This document shows, piece by piece, positions 52,868 through 62,251 of a DNA stretch of 64,000 nucleotides. This DNA is from Dyadobacter fermentans DSM 18053 (lineage in GTDB: Bacteria; Bacteroidota; Bacteroidia; Cytophagales; Spirosomataceae). Position 1 is the first letter of the stretch. Every line of letters begins with the position of its first letter. Position numbers and translations under genes: made by a program. Under the pieces are notes generated by a model that did no database searches, had not been told where the DNA came from, and worked only from the letters and a program-made list of their open reading frames with translations. The stretch lies in NCBI RefSeq assembly GCF_000023125.1, contig NC_013037.1:5372501-5436500 (forward strand), in the 5' to 3' direction.

Positions 52868-55800
52868 ATGTTCCAAAATCTATCCAAAAGCTCTCTGTTG
52901 AGCAGAGGCCGGCTACTTGTGGCTTTGCTGCTCTTCGGCCTCAGCGCCGCCGCCCAGAACATCACCGTGAAGGGCACCGTTACGTCCACAACTGACAACG
53001 GCTCGCTGCCGGGTGTCAATATTGTGGTCAAAAACACACTCATCGGGACTTCCACCGATGTCGATGGTAAATTCGAGATCGATGCACCGTCCGACGGCAC
53101 CCTTGTTTTCTCCGGGATCGGGTACGTTACCCAGGAGGTTTCGGTGAATGGCCGTGCTACGATCGACATTAAACTCGCTGCCGACACGAAGCTGCTCGAA
53201 GAAGTGGTCGTGGTCGGTTATGGCACGCAGAAACGCAATGCGCTCACCAACTCGGTTTCGCAGATCAGCGGCGAAGCGATTACCAAACGGCCGGTATCAA
53301 ATATCCAGCAGTCGATGCAAGGGCTCATGCCGGGGGTAACCGTGCTCGATGCGGGCGGCTCGCCGGGTAAATCCAATACCAACATCCGCGTGCGCGGGAT
53401 CACCACATTCAACATTAACGGCAGCAGCACCAGCGGCTATGATCTGGGTAAAAACGACGCATTGGTGATCGTTGACGGCATCGAGCAGCGCCTGAGCGAC
53501 ATTAACCCGGACGATATCGAGTCGATTTCCGTGTTGAAAGATGCCTCTTCGACGGCCATTTACGGTTCGCGCGCAACGAACGGGGTAGTGCTTGTTACCA
53601 CCAAGCGCGCGAAAGGCGGCAAAGTGCAGGTGGATTACCACGGCTATTATGCCATTCAAAAATCGAACAATGTGCCCAAAATGATGGGAATCGAGGCTTA
53701 CATGCGCGAGCAGGTGGCCGCATACACGAATGCAGGCCTGGCCGTGCCGGCGCGTTTTACGGAAGAATCCATTCAGGCGTACGTGAATGCGACCGACCGG
53801 GAAAAATACCCGATGCCGAACACCTGGTTTGAGACCATGCTCCGCTCGGCGCCCCAGCAGAACCACACCATTTCGGTAGCCGGCGGCACGGACGTGATCC
53901 GCACGCGACTCAGCGCCCGTTTCCAGGACCAGCAGGGTGTGATTGCGGGTTATTCCAACAAAATCGGCGAATTTCGGTTGAATACCGATTATAATGTCTC
54001 GAAACGCATTCGCGTGAGCGGCGACATCAACTACCGCTATGCCCGCGCATTGAACCCGACCGTCAACAACAACCCGAATAACCCAACGCCGCTGAACAAC
54101 TTCTTCCATGGTACACTGTGGGCAGTTCCCAAATACCCGGATGGTACTTACGGACTGAGTACGCAGGGTAATAACCCACTGATGTTTAACGAAATAGGCG
54201 GCCAGTCCCGGCAGGTGACGGATTATCTGGCGGGTTATCTCAAAGCGGAGTTCGACATTGCAGAAGGGCTGACTTTCTCGACCCAGATCGCAGGCCGGGG
54301 CACATTTGTGAACCAGAAAAACTATACGAATTCCTACACCAACACCGACAAAAACACGAATGTTACCAAAACGGTGGCCATTAACTCGCTCACCGAAGTG
54401 CGCAACACGCTGCGCGAATACACGATCAACAACCTGCTTAACTATGAAAAAAGCTTCGGCAATCATGGTTTGAAGGCATTGGTGGGCTATTCGCAGATCG
54501 GCAACACGCAGACTTTCCTGTCAGCCTACCGCGAGCGGTTCTATAACAATGATATCGGCTCGATTGGCCAGGGCGCGAATGATGGCACGAAGAGCAACAC
54601 CGGCAACGATGCGGAATATGGCCTGCGCTCCTATTTCGGCCGGGTAAATTATGATTACAAAGAGAAATACCTCTTCGAAGCGAATGGCCGCTATGACGGT
54701 TCTTCGAAGTTCACCGGGCCGAAACAATACAGTTTTTTTCCCTCATTCTCAGCCGGATGGCGCATTTCGAAGGAAAGCTTCTGGCAGGGAATGGAAAAGT
54801 CGGTCAACGACCTGAAACTACGCGGCTCGTGGGGGATCACGGGTAACCAGTCGGTGGACCTGTACAGCTACTACTCCGCATTGACGGCCCTCGGGTACAG
54901 CTTCGGCGGCACGCCGGTGCAGGGTTACCGCCCCACCACATTGGCCAACACGGGACTCGGCTGGGAATCTACCACGCAGCTCGACCTCGGTATCGACGCC
55001 GCGTTCCTCAACAAGCGCCTCACGTTTACCGCCGATTACTACCGCAAACTCACCGACGACATTCTCCTGAACCTCGACATTCCGGCCACGATCGGTCTGA
55101 AAGCGCCGCCGCAGAATGCAGGATCGGTCGAAAACAAAGGATGGGAGTTCAGCCTCAATTATCGCAGCGCATCCAGCTCATCGGGCTTCCGGTACACTTT
55201 GGGTGGAAATTTGAGTATTAATGAAAACAAAGTAACCGACCTGAAAGGCACTGGTCCGTACATCACGGGTTCCGACATCGACCCGCGCTACATTATCGCC
55301 AAAGGCCTGCCGATCAACACGCTTTGGGGTTATCAAACGGACGGCTTGTTCCAGACCGAGCAGGAAATCGCTGAATACAAAGCCACTTACGCCGCCAACA
55401 CCAAGCCCGGCGACGTGAAATATGTGGATCGGAATGGTGACGGCAAAATCAACGCCGACGATATGACCGTGATTGGTAACTCGTTCCCGAAATACACATT
55501 CGGGGTGAATGGTGATTTTGCTTACAAAGGCTTCGAACTGAGTATCTTATTCCAGGGAGCGGCGAAAGTGGATGCCCGCCTGGCCGGTGCATTAGCGGAA
55601 ATGGGTAACCAGGAAGGCTTCACCCACGAGATTTATACCAATAATTACTGGACGCCGGAAAATACCGGTGCGCGTTTCCCGCGCCCGACCAAATTCGACC
55701 TTCGCAACGTCGCCACTTCCGACCGTTTGGTAATTGATGGCTCTTATTTGCGCCTCAAAAACGTTCAGCTCGCCTATAACATTCCGTCCGAAATGGTGAG

Positions 55801-55963
55801 CAAACTGCGCGTGAGCCGCATCCGGGTTTACACCTCGGCTACCAACCTGCTCACTTTCTCGAAGCTGAACGAATGGAACCTCGACCCGGAAGTGCCATCC
55901 GGCCGCGCCGTGTATTTCCCGCAAACAGCCTTGTACACATTCGGCTTGAACCTCTCATTCTGA
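52868..55963 (+). CDS. SusC/RagA family TonB-linked outer membrane transporter
   Basis: A 1031-residue SusC. A signal peptide ends LFGLSAAAQ (residue 30), then come the regulatory-like domain NITVKGTVTSTTDNGSLPG, the plug motif EEVVVVGYGTQKRNAL, LKDASSTAIYGSRATNGVVL, and a long barrel ending FGLNLSF. It imports oligosaccharides across the outer membrane with the SusD encoded 13 nt downstream. Two sulfatases follow on the same strand, suggesting a sulfated glycan as substrate (inference). Confidence 0.94.
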   Translation: MFQNLSKSSLLSRGRLLVALLLFGLSAAAQNITVKGTVTSTTDNGSLPGVNIVVKNTLIGTSTDVDGKFEIDAPSDGTLVFSGIGYVTQEVSVNGRATIDIKLAADTKLLEEVVVVGYGTQKRNALTNSVSQISGEAITKRPVSNIQQSMQGLMPGVTVLDAGGSPGKSNTNIRVRGITTFNINGSSTSGYDLGKNDALVIVDGIEQRLSDINPDDIESISVLKDASSTAIYGSRATNGVVLVTTKRAKGGKVQVDYHGYYAIQKSNNVPKMMGIEAYMREQVAAYTNAGLAVPARFTEESIQAYVNATDREKYPMPNTWFETMLRSAPQQNHTISVAGGTDVIRTRLSARFQDQQGVIAGYSNKIGEFRLNTDYNVSKRIRVSGDINYRYARALNPTVNNNPNNPTPLNNFFHGTLWAVPKYPDGTYGLSTQGNNPLMFNEIGGQSRQVTDYLAGYLKAEFDIAEGLTFSTQIAGRGTFVNQKNYTNSYTNTDKNTNVTKTVAINSLTEVRNTLREYTINNLLNYEKSFGNHGLKALVGYSQIGNTQTFLSAYRERFYNNDIGSIGQGANDGTKSNTGNDAEYGLRSYFGRVNYDYKEKYLFEANGRYDGSSKFTGPKQYSFFPSFSAGWRISKESFWQGMEKSVNDLKLRGSWGITGNQSVDLYSYYSALTALGYSFGGTPVQGYRPTTLANTGLGWESTTQLDLGIDAAFLNKRLTFTADYYRKLTDDILLNLDIPATIGLKAPPQNAGSVENKGWEFSLNYRSASSSSGFRYTLGGNLSINENKVTDLKGTGPYITGSDIDPRYIIAKGLPINTLWGYQTDGLFQTEQEIAEYKATYAANTKPGDVKYVDRNGDGKINADDMTVIGNSFPKYTFGVNGDFAYKGFELSILFQGAAKVDARLAGALAEMGNQEGFTHEIYTNNYWTPENTGARFPRPTKFDLRNVATSDRLVIDGSYLRLKNVQLAYNIPSEMVSKLRVSRIRVYTSATNLLTFSKLNEWNLDPEVPSGRAVYFPQTALYTFGLNLSF

Positions 55964-55976
55964 CCGCATTGATTTT

Positions 55977-57572
55977 ATGAAAACAAATACATTTAAACAT
56001 ACCATTATCGCCGGAATCGCCGCCCTCACGCTCGGTCTGGCCTCCTGCGACTCGGGCCTGCTCGAAACCGTTCCGAACGACCGTCTTTCCGAAGACTTAT
56101 TCTGGAAAACCGAAAACGACGCCAAACTGGCCGTTAACTCACTCTACACGGACCTCGACAGCACCACCGCCGTCACATTCGACGGCATTACCGACCTGGC
56201 GCATACCAACCAGAGCTTCAACGTGGCCGCTTACATTGAAGCCGGCAGTTACGATGCGACGAGCTCGGTGATTTATGACGAATGGCGGCGCGCATACCGC
56301 GGCATTCGCGGTGTGAATTACTTCCTGGAAAATGTGGATAAGGTGCCGAGCACCAACACTGCGCTGCTCAACCAGCTGAAAGGCGAAGCAAAAGCATTGC
56401 GCGCTTACCATTATCTGAAACTGGCTGGCTTGTTCGGTTCGGTCCCGTTGGTGACCGCGTCGATCAGCATTGATGAAGGCCGTTCGCTCACCAGTACGCC
56501 AGTGGAAGAGATCTGGAATTTTGTCGAAAAAGAACTGACCGAAGCCGCTGCCTTGCTGCCGTCCACTTACGGCGCTGCCGACAAGGGCCGCTTCACGAAA
56601 GGCGCTGCGCTGGGCCTGCTCGCCCGGGCGGATTTGTACGCAGGCCGTTACCAAAAGGCAGCCGATGCAGCCGACCAGGTGATCAAATCGGGTGTGTATG
56701 GCTTGTATGAATCCTACGAAAAGCTGTACAGTTACGCCGCGGAAAATAACAAGGAAGTGCTGCTGGATAAACAGTATCTGAAAGACATTGCCCAAAACAA
56801 CGTCTTCAACCTGCTGGCGCCGTACAGTCAGAAGAATGCGCAAAGCACTTATGTTCCTACAAAAGCATTGGTGGATAGCTACGAAACTCTGGAAGGAAAG
56901 AAAATCTCCGATCCGGCGAGCGGCTACGATCCAGCAAAGCCTTATGCGAACCGCGATCCGCGGTTGAAATTCTCGATCTTCCTCGAAGGCGACGCATTAC
57001 CAAGCGGCATTACATTCCAGCCCCGCCCGACGAGCGGCACCGCCGACGCGATCGGCAGCACGTACATTGCTTCCACGACCGGTTTTAATATCAAAAAGTA
57101 CATCAATAATGAAGATTTCGCGAACCCGACCAACAGCGGGATCAATATCATCCTGCTGCGTTACGCGGAAGTACTGCTGACTTACGCGGAAGCGAAAATC
57201 GAGCTGGGCCAGACCGATGCGACCGTGCTGGCTGCCATTAACCAGGTACGAAATGGCCGTACCGACGTGAAGCAGCCTTCGGTAACCGCTGCCACGCAAG
57301 CCGCATTGCGTGACATCGTACGCCGCGAACGGACGGTAGAGCTGGCATTTGAAGGCCAAAGGATATTTGATATCCGCCGCTGGAAAACTGCTGAGCAGGT
57401 TTTACAAGGTCCGGTGTTCGGCATCACTTACCCGGATGCGTCGGGCAAGCTGGTAACGGTGCAGGCTGCTTCTTCCAACCGCGTGTTCGATGCGAGCCGC
57501 CATTACCTGTGGCCCATTCCGCAGAAGGAGCGCGATTTGAACCCGAATCTGAAACAAAATCCGAACTGGTAA
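55977..57572 (+). CDS. SusD/RagB family nutrient-binding outer membrane lipoprotein
   Basis: A 531-residue SusD. The lipoprotein signal has Cys24 (LGLASC), followed by TPR-like helices (AKALRAYHYLKLAGLFGSVP) and the C-terminal IVRRERTVELAFEGQRIFDI motif. It pairs with the SusC immediately upstream. Two GC-rich hairpins without T tracts lie between its stop and the sulfatase start, and may lower expression of the downstream genes or mark processing. Confidence 0.94.
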   Translation: MKTNTFKHTIIAGIAALTLGLASCDSGLLETVPNDRLSEDLFWKTENDAKLAVNSLYTDLDSTTAVTFDGITDLAHTNQSFNVAAYIEAGSYDATSSVIYDEWRRAYRGIRGVNYFLENVDKVPSTNTALLNQLKGEAKALRAYHYLKLAGLFGSVPLVTASISIDEGRSLTSTPVEEIWNFVEKELTEAAALLPSTYGAADKGRFTKGAALGLLARADLYAGRYQKAADAADQVIKSGVYGLYESYEKLYSYAAENNKEVLLDKQYLKDIAQNNVFNLLAPYSQKNAQSTYVPTKALVDSYETLEGKKISDPASGYDPAKPYANRDPRLKFSIFLEGDALPSGITFQPRPTSGTADAIGSTYIASTTGFNIKKYINNEDFANPTNSGINIILLRYAEVLLTYAEAKIELGQTDATVLAAINQVRNGRTDVKQPSVTAATQAALRDIVRRERTVELAFEGQRIFDIRRWKTAEQVLQGPVFGITYPDASGKLVTVQAASSNRVFDASRHYLWPIPQKERDLNPNLKQNPNW

Positions 57573-57586
57573 TTAAATTTGACCAA

Positions 57587-57633
57587 TGGCGCCAGACGAA
57601 AGCCTGGCGCCAGCTATCTGCCGGCATCCGGCA
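57587..57633 (+). other. Two consecutive GC-rich hairpins between susD and the sulfatase gene
   Basis: TGGCGCCAG / CTGGCGCCA (57587-57595, 57604-57612) and TGCCGG / CCGGCA (57619-57624, 57628-57633). No poly-T follows, so they look like attenuating or mRNA-stabilising stems rather than full terminators. Confidence 0.6.
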
Positions 57634-57666
57634 AAGGTAGCATTTACCTAAAACCACCTTAAAAAC

Positions 57667-59106
57667 ATGCTTCGAATACTCTCTCTGCTGCTGGTATCCG
57701 CTGGCCTATGCCTGCTGATGGCCTTCAGACCTGAAAAGCCAGCCGCAAAAACACCCAACATCGTTCTCTTTTTCATCGACGACCTCGGCTACGGCGACCT
57801 TTCCGTGTACGGCGCATTGGGCTACAAAACGCCTAACCTCGATAAAATGGCCCAGGAAGGCACGCGTTTTACCAACTTCATGGCCGCACAGGCCGTGTGC
57901 AGCGCGTCGCGTGCGGCATTGTTGACGGGTTGTTATCCCAACCGTCTGGGCATTTCGGGGGCATTCGGGCCAAATGCTGGGGTAGGCCTCAACCCTAAGG
58001 AAGAAACCATCGCCGAATTGGTGAAAGCGCAGGGTTATGCCACCGGTATTTTCGGCAAATGGCACCTCGGCAGCGACCAGGAATTTTTGCCTTTGCAGCA
58101 GGGCTTTGATGAATATTACGGCGTGCCTTACTCGCACGACATGTGGCCGCTGCACCCATGGCAGGAACGCGCCAAATATCCGCCGCTGCATTGGATTGAA
58201 GGAAATAAGCCGGTGAAGGAGATCAAAAACCTCGAAGACGCCAGCGAACTGACGCCCGTAATTACCGAAAAAGCCATTTCATTTATCAAAAGGAATAAAA
58301 ACAAGCCTTTCTTCCTATATGTACCGCACCCGCTGCCGCACGTGCCATTGGCTGCTTCGGCAAAATTCCGCGGCAAAAGCGAGCGAGGCATTTTCGGAGA
58401 TGTGATGATGGAACTCGACTGGTCGGTAGGGGAGATCATGAAAGAGCTGAAAGCGCAGGGGCTGGATAACAACACGCTCGTGATTTTCACCTCCGACAAT
58501 GGCCCCTGGCTCAACTACGGCGACCACGCCGGCTCGGCAGGTGGCTTCCGCGAAGGCAAAGGAACCTCATTCGAAGGCGGCCAGCGCGAGCCGTGCATTA
58601 TACGCTGGCCGGGTGTTGTCCCCGCCGGAAGGGTTTCCAATAAGCTCCTCTCCACCCTCGACGTCCTCCCGACCATCGCCAAACTGACCAATGCGAAATT
58701 ACCCAAGGAAAAAATCGACGGCCTCGATTTCAGCGCATTGCTCAAAGGCGACGACACCCAGACGCCGCGCGAAAGTTTCTTGTATTATTACCGCAAAAAC
58801 AACCTGGAAGCCGTCCGCAAGGGCAACTGGAAGCTCGTCTTCGCCCACCCGGGCCGCACTTACGAAGGCTCCCTCCCTGGCAAAAACGGCCAACCCGGCC
58901 CTTCGCCAGAGGATCATCAATTCCCAAAAGCACTCTACAACCTCGCCCGCGACCCATCTGAGCGCTACGACGTGCTGGAACAGAACCCGGAAATCGTAGC
59001 CGAACTGGAAAAAATCGCGGACGCCGCACGTGAAGATATGGGTGATGATTTGCAGAACAAGACCGGGAAGAACGTTCGGGAGATCGGACGTGCCGGTAGA
59101 AAATAA
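57667..59106 (+). CDS. Sulfatase, formylglycine type
   Basis: A 479-residue exported sulfatase (N-terminal hydrophobic helix LRILSLLLVSAGLCLLMAF). The metal-binding DDLGYGD is near residues 38-44. The modification site is CSASR at 78-82, a C-x-A-x-R variant of the usual C-x-P-x-R in which Cys is converted to formylglycine. GKWHLG and TSDNGPW are also present. It removes sulfate esters from glycans. Its substrate is unknown and its maturase is not in the window. It belongs to the susCD locus. A terminator-like hairpin follows the stop. Confidence 0.93.
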   Translation: MLRILSLLLVSAGLCLLMAFRPEKPAAKTPNIVLFFIDDLGYGDLSVYGALGYKTPNLDKMAQEGTRFTNFMAAQAVCSASRAALLTGCYPNRLGISGAFGPNAGVGLNPKEETIAELVKAQGYATGIFGKWHLGSDQEFLPLQQGFDEYYGVPYSHDMWPLHPWQERAKYPPLHWIEGNKPVKEIKNLEDASELTPVITEKAISFIKRNKNKPFFLYVPHPLPHVPLAASAKFRGKSERGIFGDVMMELDWSVGEIMKELKAQGLDNNTLVIFTSDNGPWLNYGDHAGSAGGFREGKGTSFEGGQREPCIIRWPGVVPAGRVSNKLLSTLDVLPTIAKLTNAKLPKEKIDGLDFSALLKGDDTQTPRESFLYYYRKNNLEAVRKGNWKLVFAHPGRTYEGSLPGKNGQPGPSPEDHQFPKALYNLARDPSERYDVLEQNPEIVAELEKIADAAREDMGDDLQNKTGKNVREIGRAGRK

Positions 59107-59115
59107 GAGATGGTG

Positions 59116-59151
59116 TTTCTGAGCAGCGATGACCACATTGCTGCTCAGAAA
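59116..59151 (+). terminator. Terminator-like hairpin after the first sulfatase
   Basis: Perfect 12-bp arms TTTCTGAGCAGC (59116-59127) and GCTGCTCAGAAA (59140-59151) with a 12-nt loop, only weakly followed by T. The first ATG of the long HigB frame (59129) lies inside the loop. Confidence 0.6.
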
Positions 59152-59167
59152 ATTTGTAACCCTCGGG

Positions 59168-59464
59168 GTGGCACGCTATCTTTATGATAAGACTTTCAAC
59201 CACAAAGGATTAAGGCTGCTTTGGGAAAAGGACGATACATTGAAGTTGTCTCCCGGGCAAGTCGAAAAGCGAAGGCGTATACTTGCGGTTTTGAATACCG
59301 CCAAAAGTCTTGACCCGATCAGAGCAATCCCGGGATACAAGCTGCATGCGCTGTCGGGTAAAATGGATGGGTTTTGGTCTGTCTGGGTTACCGGTAATTA
59401 CCGGGTATTGTTCAGGTTTGAGAAAGGTGATGTCTTCAATGTTGACTATGTCGATTATCATTAA
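59168..59464 (+). CDS. higB: HigB-type toxin, ambiguous start
   Basis: A HigB/RelE-fold mRNA interferase. The conserved core is KTFNHKGLRLLWEKDD, LNTAKSLDPIRAIPGYKLHALSG, then WSVWVTGNYRVLFRFEKGD and the terminal VDYVDYH. Family members normally begin MIKTF at the equivalent place. Here the ATG at 59184 is one base out of frame, so translation must start elsewhere. I give the in-frame GTG at 59168 (98 residues). The ATG at 59129 lies in the loop of a terminator hairpin and is unlikely. A one-base loss just after the ancestral start would explain this. The gene ends 5 nt before higA. Confidence 0.78.
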   Translation: MARYLYDKTFNHKGLRLLWEKDDTLKLSPGQVEKRRRILAVLNTAKSLDPIRAIPGYKLHALSGKMDGFWSVWVTGNYRVLFRFEKGDVFNVDYVDYH

Positions 59465-59469
59465 GCGTT

Positions 59470-59769
59470 ATGGAAAGCGAAATGAAGCCGGTACACCCCG
59501 GCGCGGTATTGCGAGAGGATATTCTGAAGGAAATGAAAATTTCGGTGACGCGTGCTGCAAAAGAATTGAGTGTAAGCCGCAAGCAGTTGTCGGAGGTGGT
59601 GAATGAAACCGCTGCTATTTCGGCTGAAATGGCTGTCAGATTGGAAAGCGGGTTCGGCGTTAGTGCGGAATTTTGGCTAGATATGGAGAAGAAGTATGAT
59701 ATCTGGCGAATTAAAAGCAGCGGCCGCGTTCAGAATGTGCATCGTATTACGGCAGGTCCTATTATTTAA
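59470..59769 (+). CDS. higA: HigA-type antitoxin
   Basis: A 99-residue XRE antitoxin of the HigA family: the PVHPGAVLREDILKEMKIS start, the HTH (TRAAKELSVSRKQLSEVVN, then ETAAISAEMAVRLE) and the GVSEFW-like tail (FGVSAEFWLDMEKKYDIWR). It neutralises HigB by complex formation and represses the operon by DNA binding, as in the family. The short AAATGTA-GATCG-TACATTT palindrome after it (59780-59798) may be a weak terminator. Confidence 0.92.
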   Translation: MESEMKPVHPGAVLREDILKEMKISVTRAAKELSVSRKQLSEVVNETAAISAEMAVRLESGFGVSAEFWLDMEKKYDIWRIKSSGRVQNVHRITAGPII

Positions 59770-59800
59770 GCAAAAAAATAAATGTAGATCGTACATTTCA

Positions 59801-59832
59801 TTTGCTTCTTCAAACATTTTAAATTTACTTTG
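59801..59832 (+). promoter_or_regulatory. Candidate promoter upstream of the second sulfatase
   Basis: TTTG (59801-59804), 20 nt, then TTACTTTG (59825-59832). The ~300-nt gap 59770-60069 otherwise holds the hairpin at 59780-59798 and an 11-bp inverted repeat (59896-59906 with 59978-59988). The long leader is unexplained. Confidence 0.4.
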
Positions 59833-60069
59833 TCTATCAAACAAGTAGATTATATCGAGCTTTCGATTCGCGATATTCAGAAACGTATCTGCTTTCCGAT
59901 ACCCTAAAAGACGGCCCTGGCGCGACTTGCCGGAATTTTCGGTGGTTGTCAATTCATGCCAGTCGACCGGGCTGTCGTAGGGTATCGGGACAAAGATACA
60001 CCCGCCACGCCAAATCCAAGTAACCCCGGGCCTGCAATGTCTTTCTGAAATGTATTAATCTACTCCACA

Positions 60070-61515
60070 ATGAGAAAATATTTGTTGCTAATACCCCTAC
60101 TGACTTCCTCATTCCTTACTCAACGCGCCGACGCGCAGGCCCCAAAGCCGCAACGCCCGAATATCGTATTTATCCTGGCCGACGACCTTGGTTACGGCGA
60201 CGTCGGTTTTAACGGACAGAAGCTCATCAAAACGCCCAATATCGATAAACTGGCGAAGGAGGGAATGATCTTTAACCAATTTTACGCCGGTACATCGGTG
60301 TGTGCGCCTTCGCGGTCGTCGCTGCTGACGGGGCAGCATACCGGCCATACGTATATCCGCGGCAATAAGGGTGTGGAGCCGGAAGGCCAGCAGCCTATTG
60401 CCGACTCGGTGACGACGCTGGCGGAGGTGCTCAAAAAATCGGGGTACGTGACGGCGGCATTTGGCAAGTGGGGGCTGGGGCCGGTTGGCTCGGAAGGCGA
60501 TCCCAATAAGCAGGGCTTCGATCGTTTTTATGGTTACAACTGCCAAAGCCTCGCGCACCGCTATTATCCGGAACACCTTTGGGATAATAGCAAAAAAATA
60601 CTGTTGGAAGGCAACAAAGGCCTTATTCATAACAAGGAATACGCGCCCGACCTGATCCAGAAAAAGGCGCTCAGCTTTGTGAATGCGCAGGATGGCAAGC
60701 AGCCTTTCTTCCTGTTTTTGCCCTACATTTTACCCCACGCCGAGCTGGTGGTGCCGGACGACAGCCTTTTCAGATATTATAAAGGTAAGTTCGAAGAAAA
60801 GCCGCACAAGGGCGCCGACTATGGCCCGGGTGCTAACGGCGGCGGCTATGCATCACAGGACTTTCCGCACGCGACTTTCGCGGCGATGGTGGCGCGCCTG
60901 GACCTTTATGTAGGCCAGGTAATGAATGCATTGAAGAAAAAAGGCCTTGACAAAAATACGCTGGTGATCTTCACGAGCGACAACGGCCCGCACGTCGAAG
61001 GAGGTGCCGATCCGAGATTTTTCAACAGCGGCGCCGGTTTCCGCGGCGTGAAGCGCGATTTGTACGAAGGCGGCATTCGCGAGCCATTCGCAGCCCGCTG
61101 GCCGGCCGCGATCAAGCCGGGTTCGAAAAGCGATTACATTGGCGCATTCTGGGATATTCTGCCCACTTTCGCCGAGCTGGCCAACGCGCCGGCCCCGCGT
61201 AACATCGACGGTATTTCATTTACCGATGCATTGAAAGGCAAGGCGATTCAGAAAAAGCACGATTACCTCTATTGGGAATTTCATGAGCAAGGCGGCCGCC
61301 AGGCGGTTCGCCAGGGTAACTGGAAGGCCGTCCGCCTGAAAGCCGCCGGAAATCCCGATGCATTGGTAGAGCTCTACGATCTTTCAAAAGACCCGCAGGA
61401 AAAGAATAACCTCACCCCACAGTTCCCCGAAAAAGCCAAGGAACTCGGCCAGATCATGAACCGCGCGCACGTTTCATCCGCGATTTTCCCGTTTGGCAGT
61501 CTGGCGACGAATTAA
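60070..61515 (+). CDS. Sulfatase, arylsulfatase A-like
   Basis: A 481-residue sulfatase with signal peptide (ending QRADAQ), the metal motif DDLGYGD near residues 38-44, the canonical formylglycine site CAPSR at 78-82, the LTGQHTGHTYIRG segment, GKWGLGPVG and TSDNGPHVEG. It differs in sequence from the 57667 enzyme, so the two likely remove sulfates at different positions. A strong bidirectional terminator follows. An FGE or anaerobic maturase must be encoded elsewhere. Confidence 0.93.
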   Translation: MRKYLLLIPLLTSSFLTQRADAQAPKPQRPNIVFILADDLGYGDVGFNGQKLIKTPNIDKLAKEGMIFNQFYAGTSVCAPSRSSLLTGQHTGHTYIRGNKGVEPEGQQPIADSVTTLAEVLKKSGYVTAAFGKWGLGPVGSEGDPNKQGFDRFYGYNCQSLAHRYYPEHLWDNSKKILLEGNKGLIHNKEYAPDLIQKKALSFVNAQDGKQPFFLFLPYILPHAELVVPDDSLFRYYKGKFEEKPHKGADYGPGANGGGYASQDFPHATFAAMVARLDLYVGQVMNALKKKGLDKNTLVIFTSDNGPHVEGGADPRFFNSGAGFRGVKRDLYEGGIREPFAARWPAAIKPGSKSDYIGAFWDILPTFAELANAPAPRNIDGISFTDALKGKAIQKKHDYLYWEFHEQGGRQAVRQGNWKAVRLKAAGNPDALVELYDLSKDPQEKNNLTPQFPEKAKELGQIMNRAHVSSAIFPFGSLATN

Positions 61516-61531
61516 GGTAGGCGTATAACAG

Positions 61532-61567
61532 AAAAGCCCTGACCATTTCGACAATGATCAGGGCTTT
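61532..61567. terminator. Bidirectional terminator between the sulfatase and the response regulator
   Basis: AAAGCCCTGA (61533-61542) pairs with TCAGGGCTTT (61558-61567), with an inner CATT/AATG stem, between convergent genes. Confidence 0.88.
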
Positions 61568-61582
61568 CGATTTGTAAATCCA

Positions 61583-62200
61583 TCAAATCAACCCCAACCC
61601 CGCAGCTAACTTAATCAGTGAAGCGGTATTCGATACTTCGAACTTGATCAGTAAATTCTGCCGATGGCTATTTACCGTCGTCACGCTGATAAATAGTTGT
61701 TCGGCGATTTGGGGGTTGGTGAGGCCTTCGGCGATTAGTACCAAAACTTCCTTTTCGCGGCGGGTGAGGAATGGCACCGTTTTCGGAGCGGTGGCGGGCG
61801 TTACCTGATCGAATTGCACGTTCATGAAATAACCCCCGGCTTGCACCTGGGCGATGGCTTCGAGGATGTCCTCCTTGCCGGAGCTTTTGATGAGGTAGCC
61901 CGAAGCGCCGTTCTGGATCATGCGCGATACGTAAGCGCGTTCGTTGAAGGTGCTCAATGCGAGTGTTTTCACCTCAGGAAACTGGTCTTTGACCTTTTTG
62001 CAAAGATCAATGCCGCTGATGTCGGGCAGGTTGATGTCCAGGAATGCGATGTCGACTTCGTTGCCTTTCAGGAATGCAATGGCTTCGATCGCATTGGTAG
62101 CCGTGCCTACGACCTGCACGCCCTCCGCGTCGGCAAGCAGCGATTTAAGTCCTTCCAAAACCAGCGGGTGATCGTCTACGATGAGGATTCTGACACTCAT
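61583..62200 (-). CDS. NarL/LuxR-family response regulator
   Basis: A 205-residue two-component response regulator. The receiver domain has DD at residues 9-10, the phospho-acceptor Asp55 (AFLDINLPD) and the conserved Lys in YLIKSSG. A LuxR HTH follows (LTRREKEVLVLIAEGLTNPQ, then IAEQLFISVTTVNSHRQN). It is 51 nt downstream of the histidine kinase gene on the same strand, its obvious partner. Target genes are unknown. Confidence 0.95.
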   Translation of the reverse strand: MSVRILIVDDHPLVLEGLKSLLADAEGVQVVGTATNAIEAIAFLKGNEVDIAFLDINLPDISGIDLCKKVKDQFPEVKTLALSTFNERAYVSRMIQNGASGYLIKSSGKEDILEAIAQVQAGGYFMNVQFDQVTPATAPKTVPFLTRREKEVLVLIAEGLTNPQIAEQLFISVTTVNSHRQNLLIKFEVSNTASLIKLAAGLGLI

Positions 62201-62251
62201 AAGTTCTTTTTTATAGAGATTAAAGCCATTGCTGGCATTGGTATCGGTGAT

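Noticed and set aside
59153..59184. TTTG-N20-TATCTTTA promoter for higBA
   Set aside because: The spacing fits the consensus, but transcription would begin downstream of the only plausible starts of the toxin, so it does not make biological sense unless the start lies further on.
59677..59952. Minus-strand frame in the gap after higA
   Set aside because: It overlaps the higA gene and shows no domain or start signal. The gap looks regulatory.
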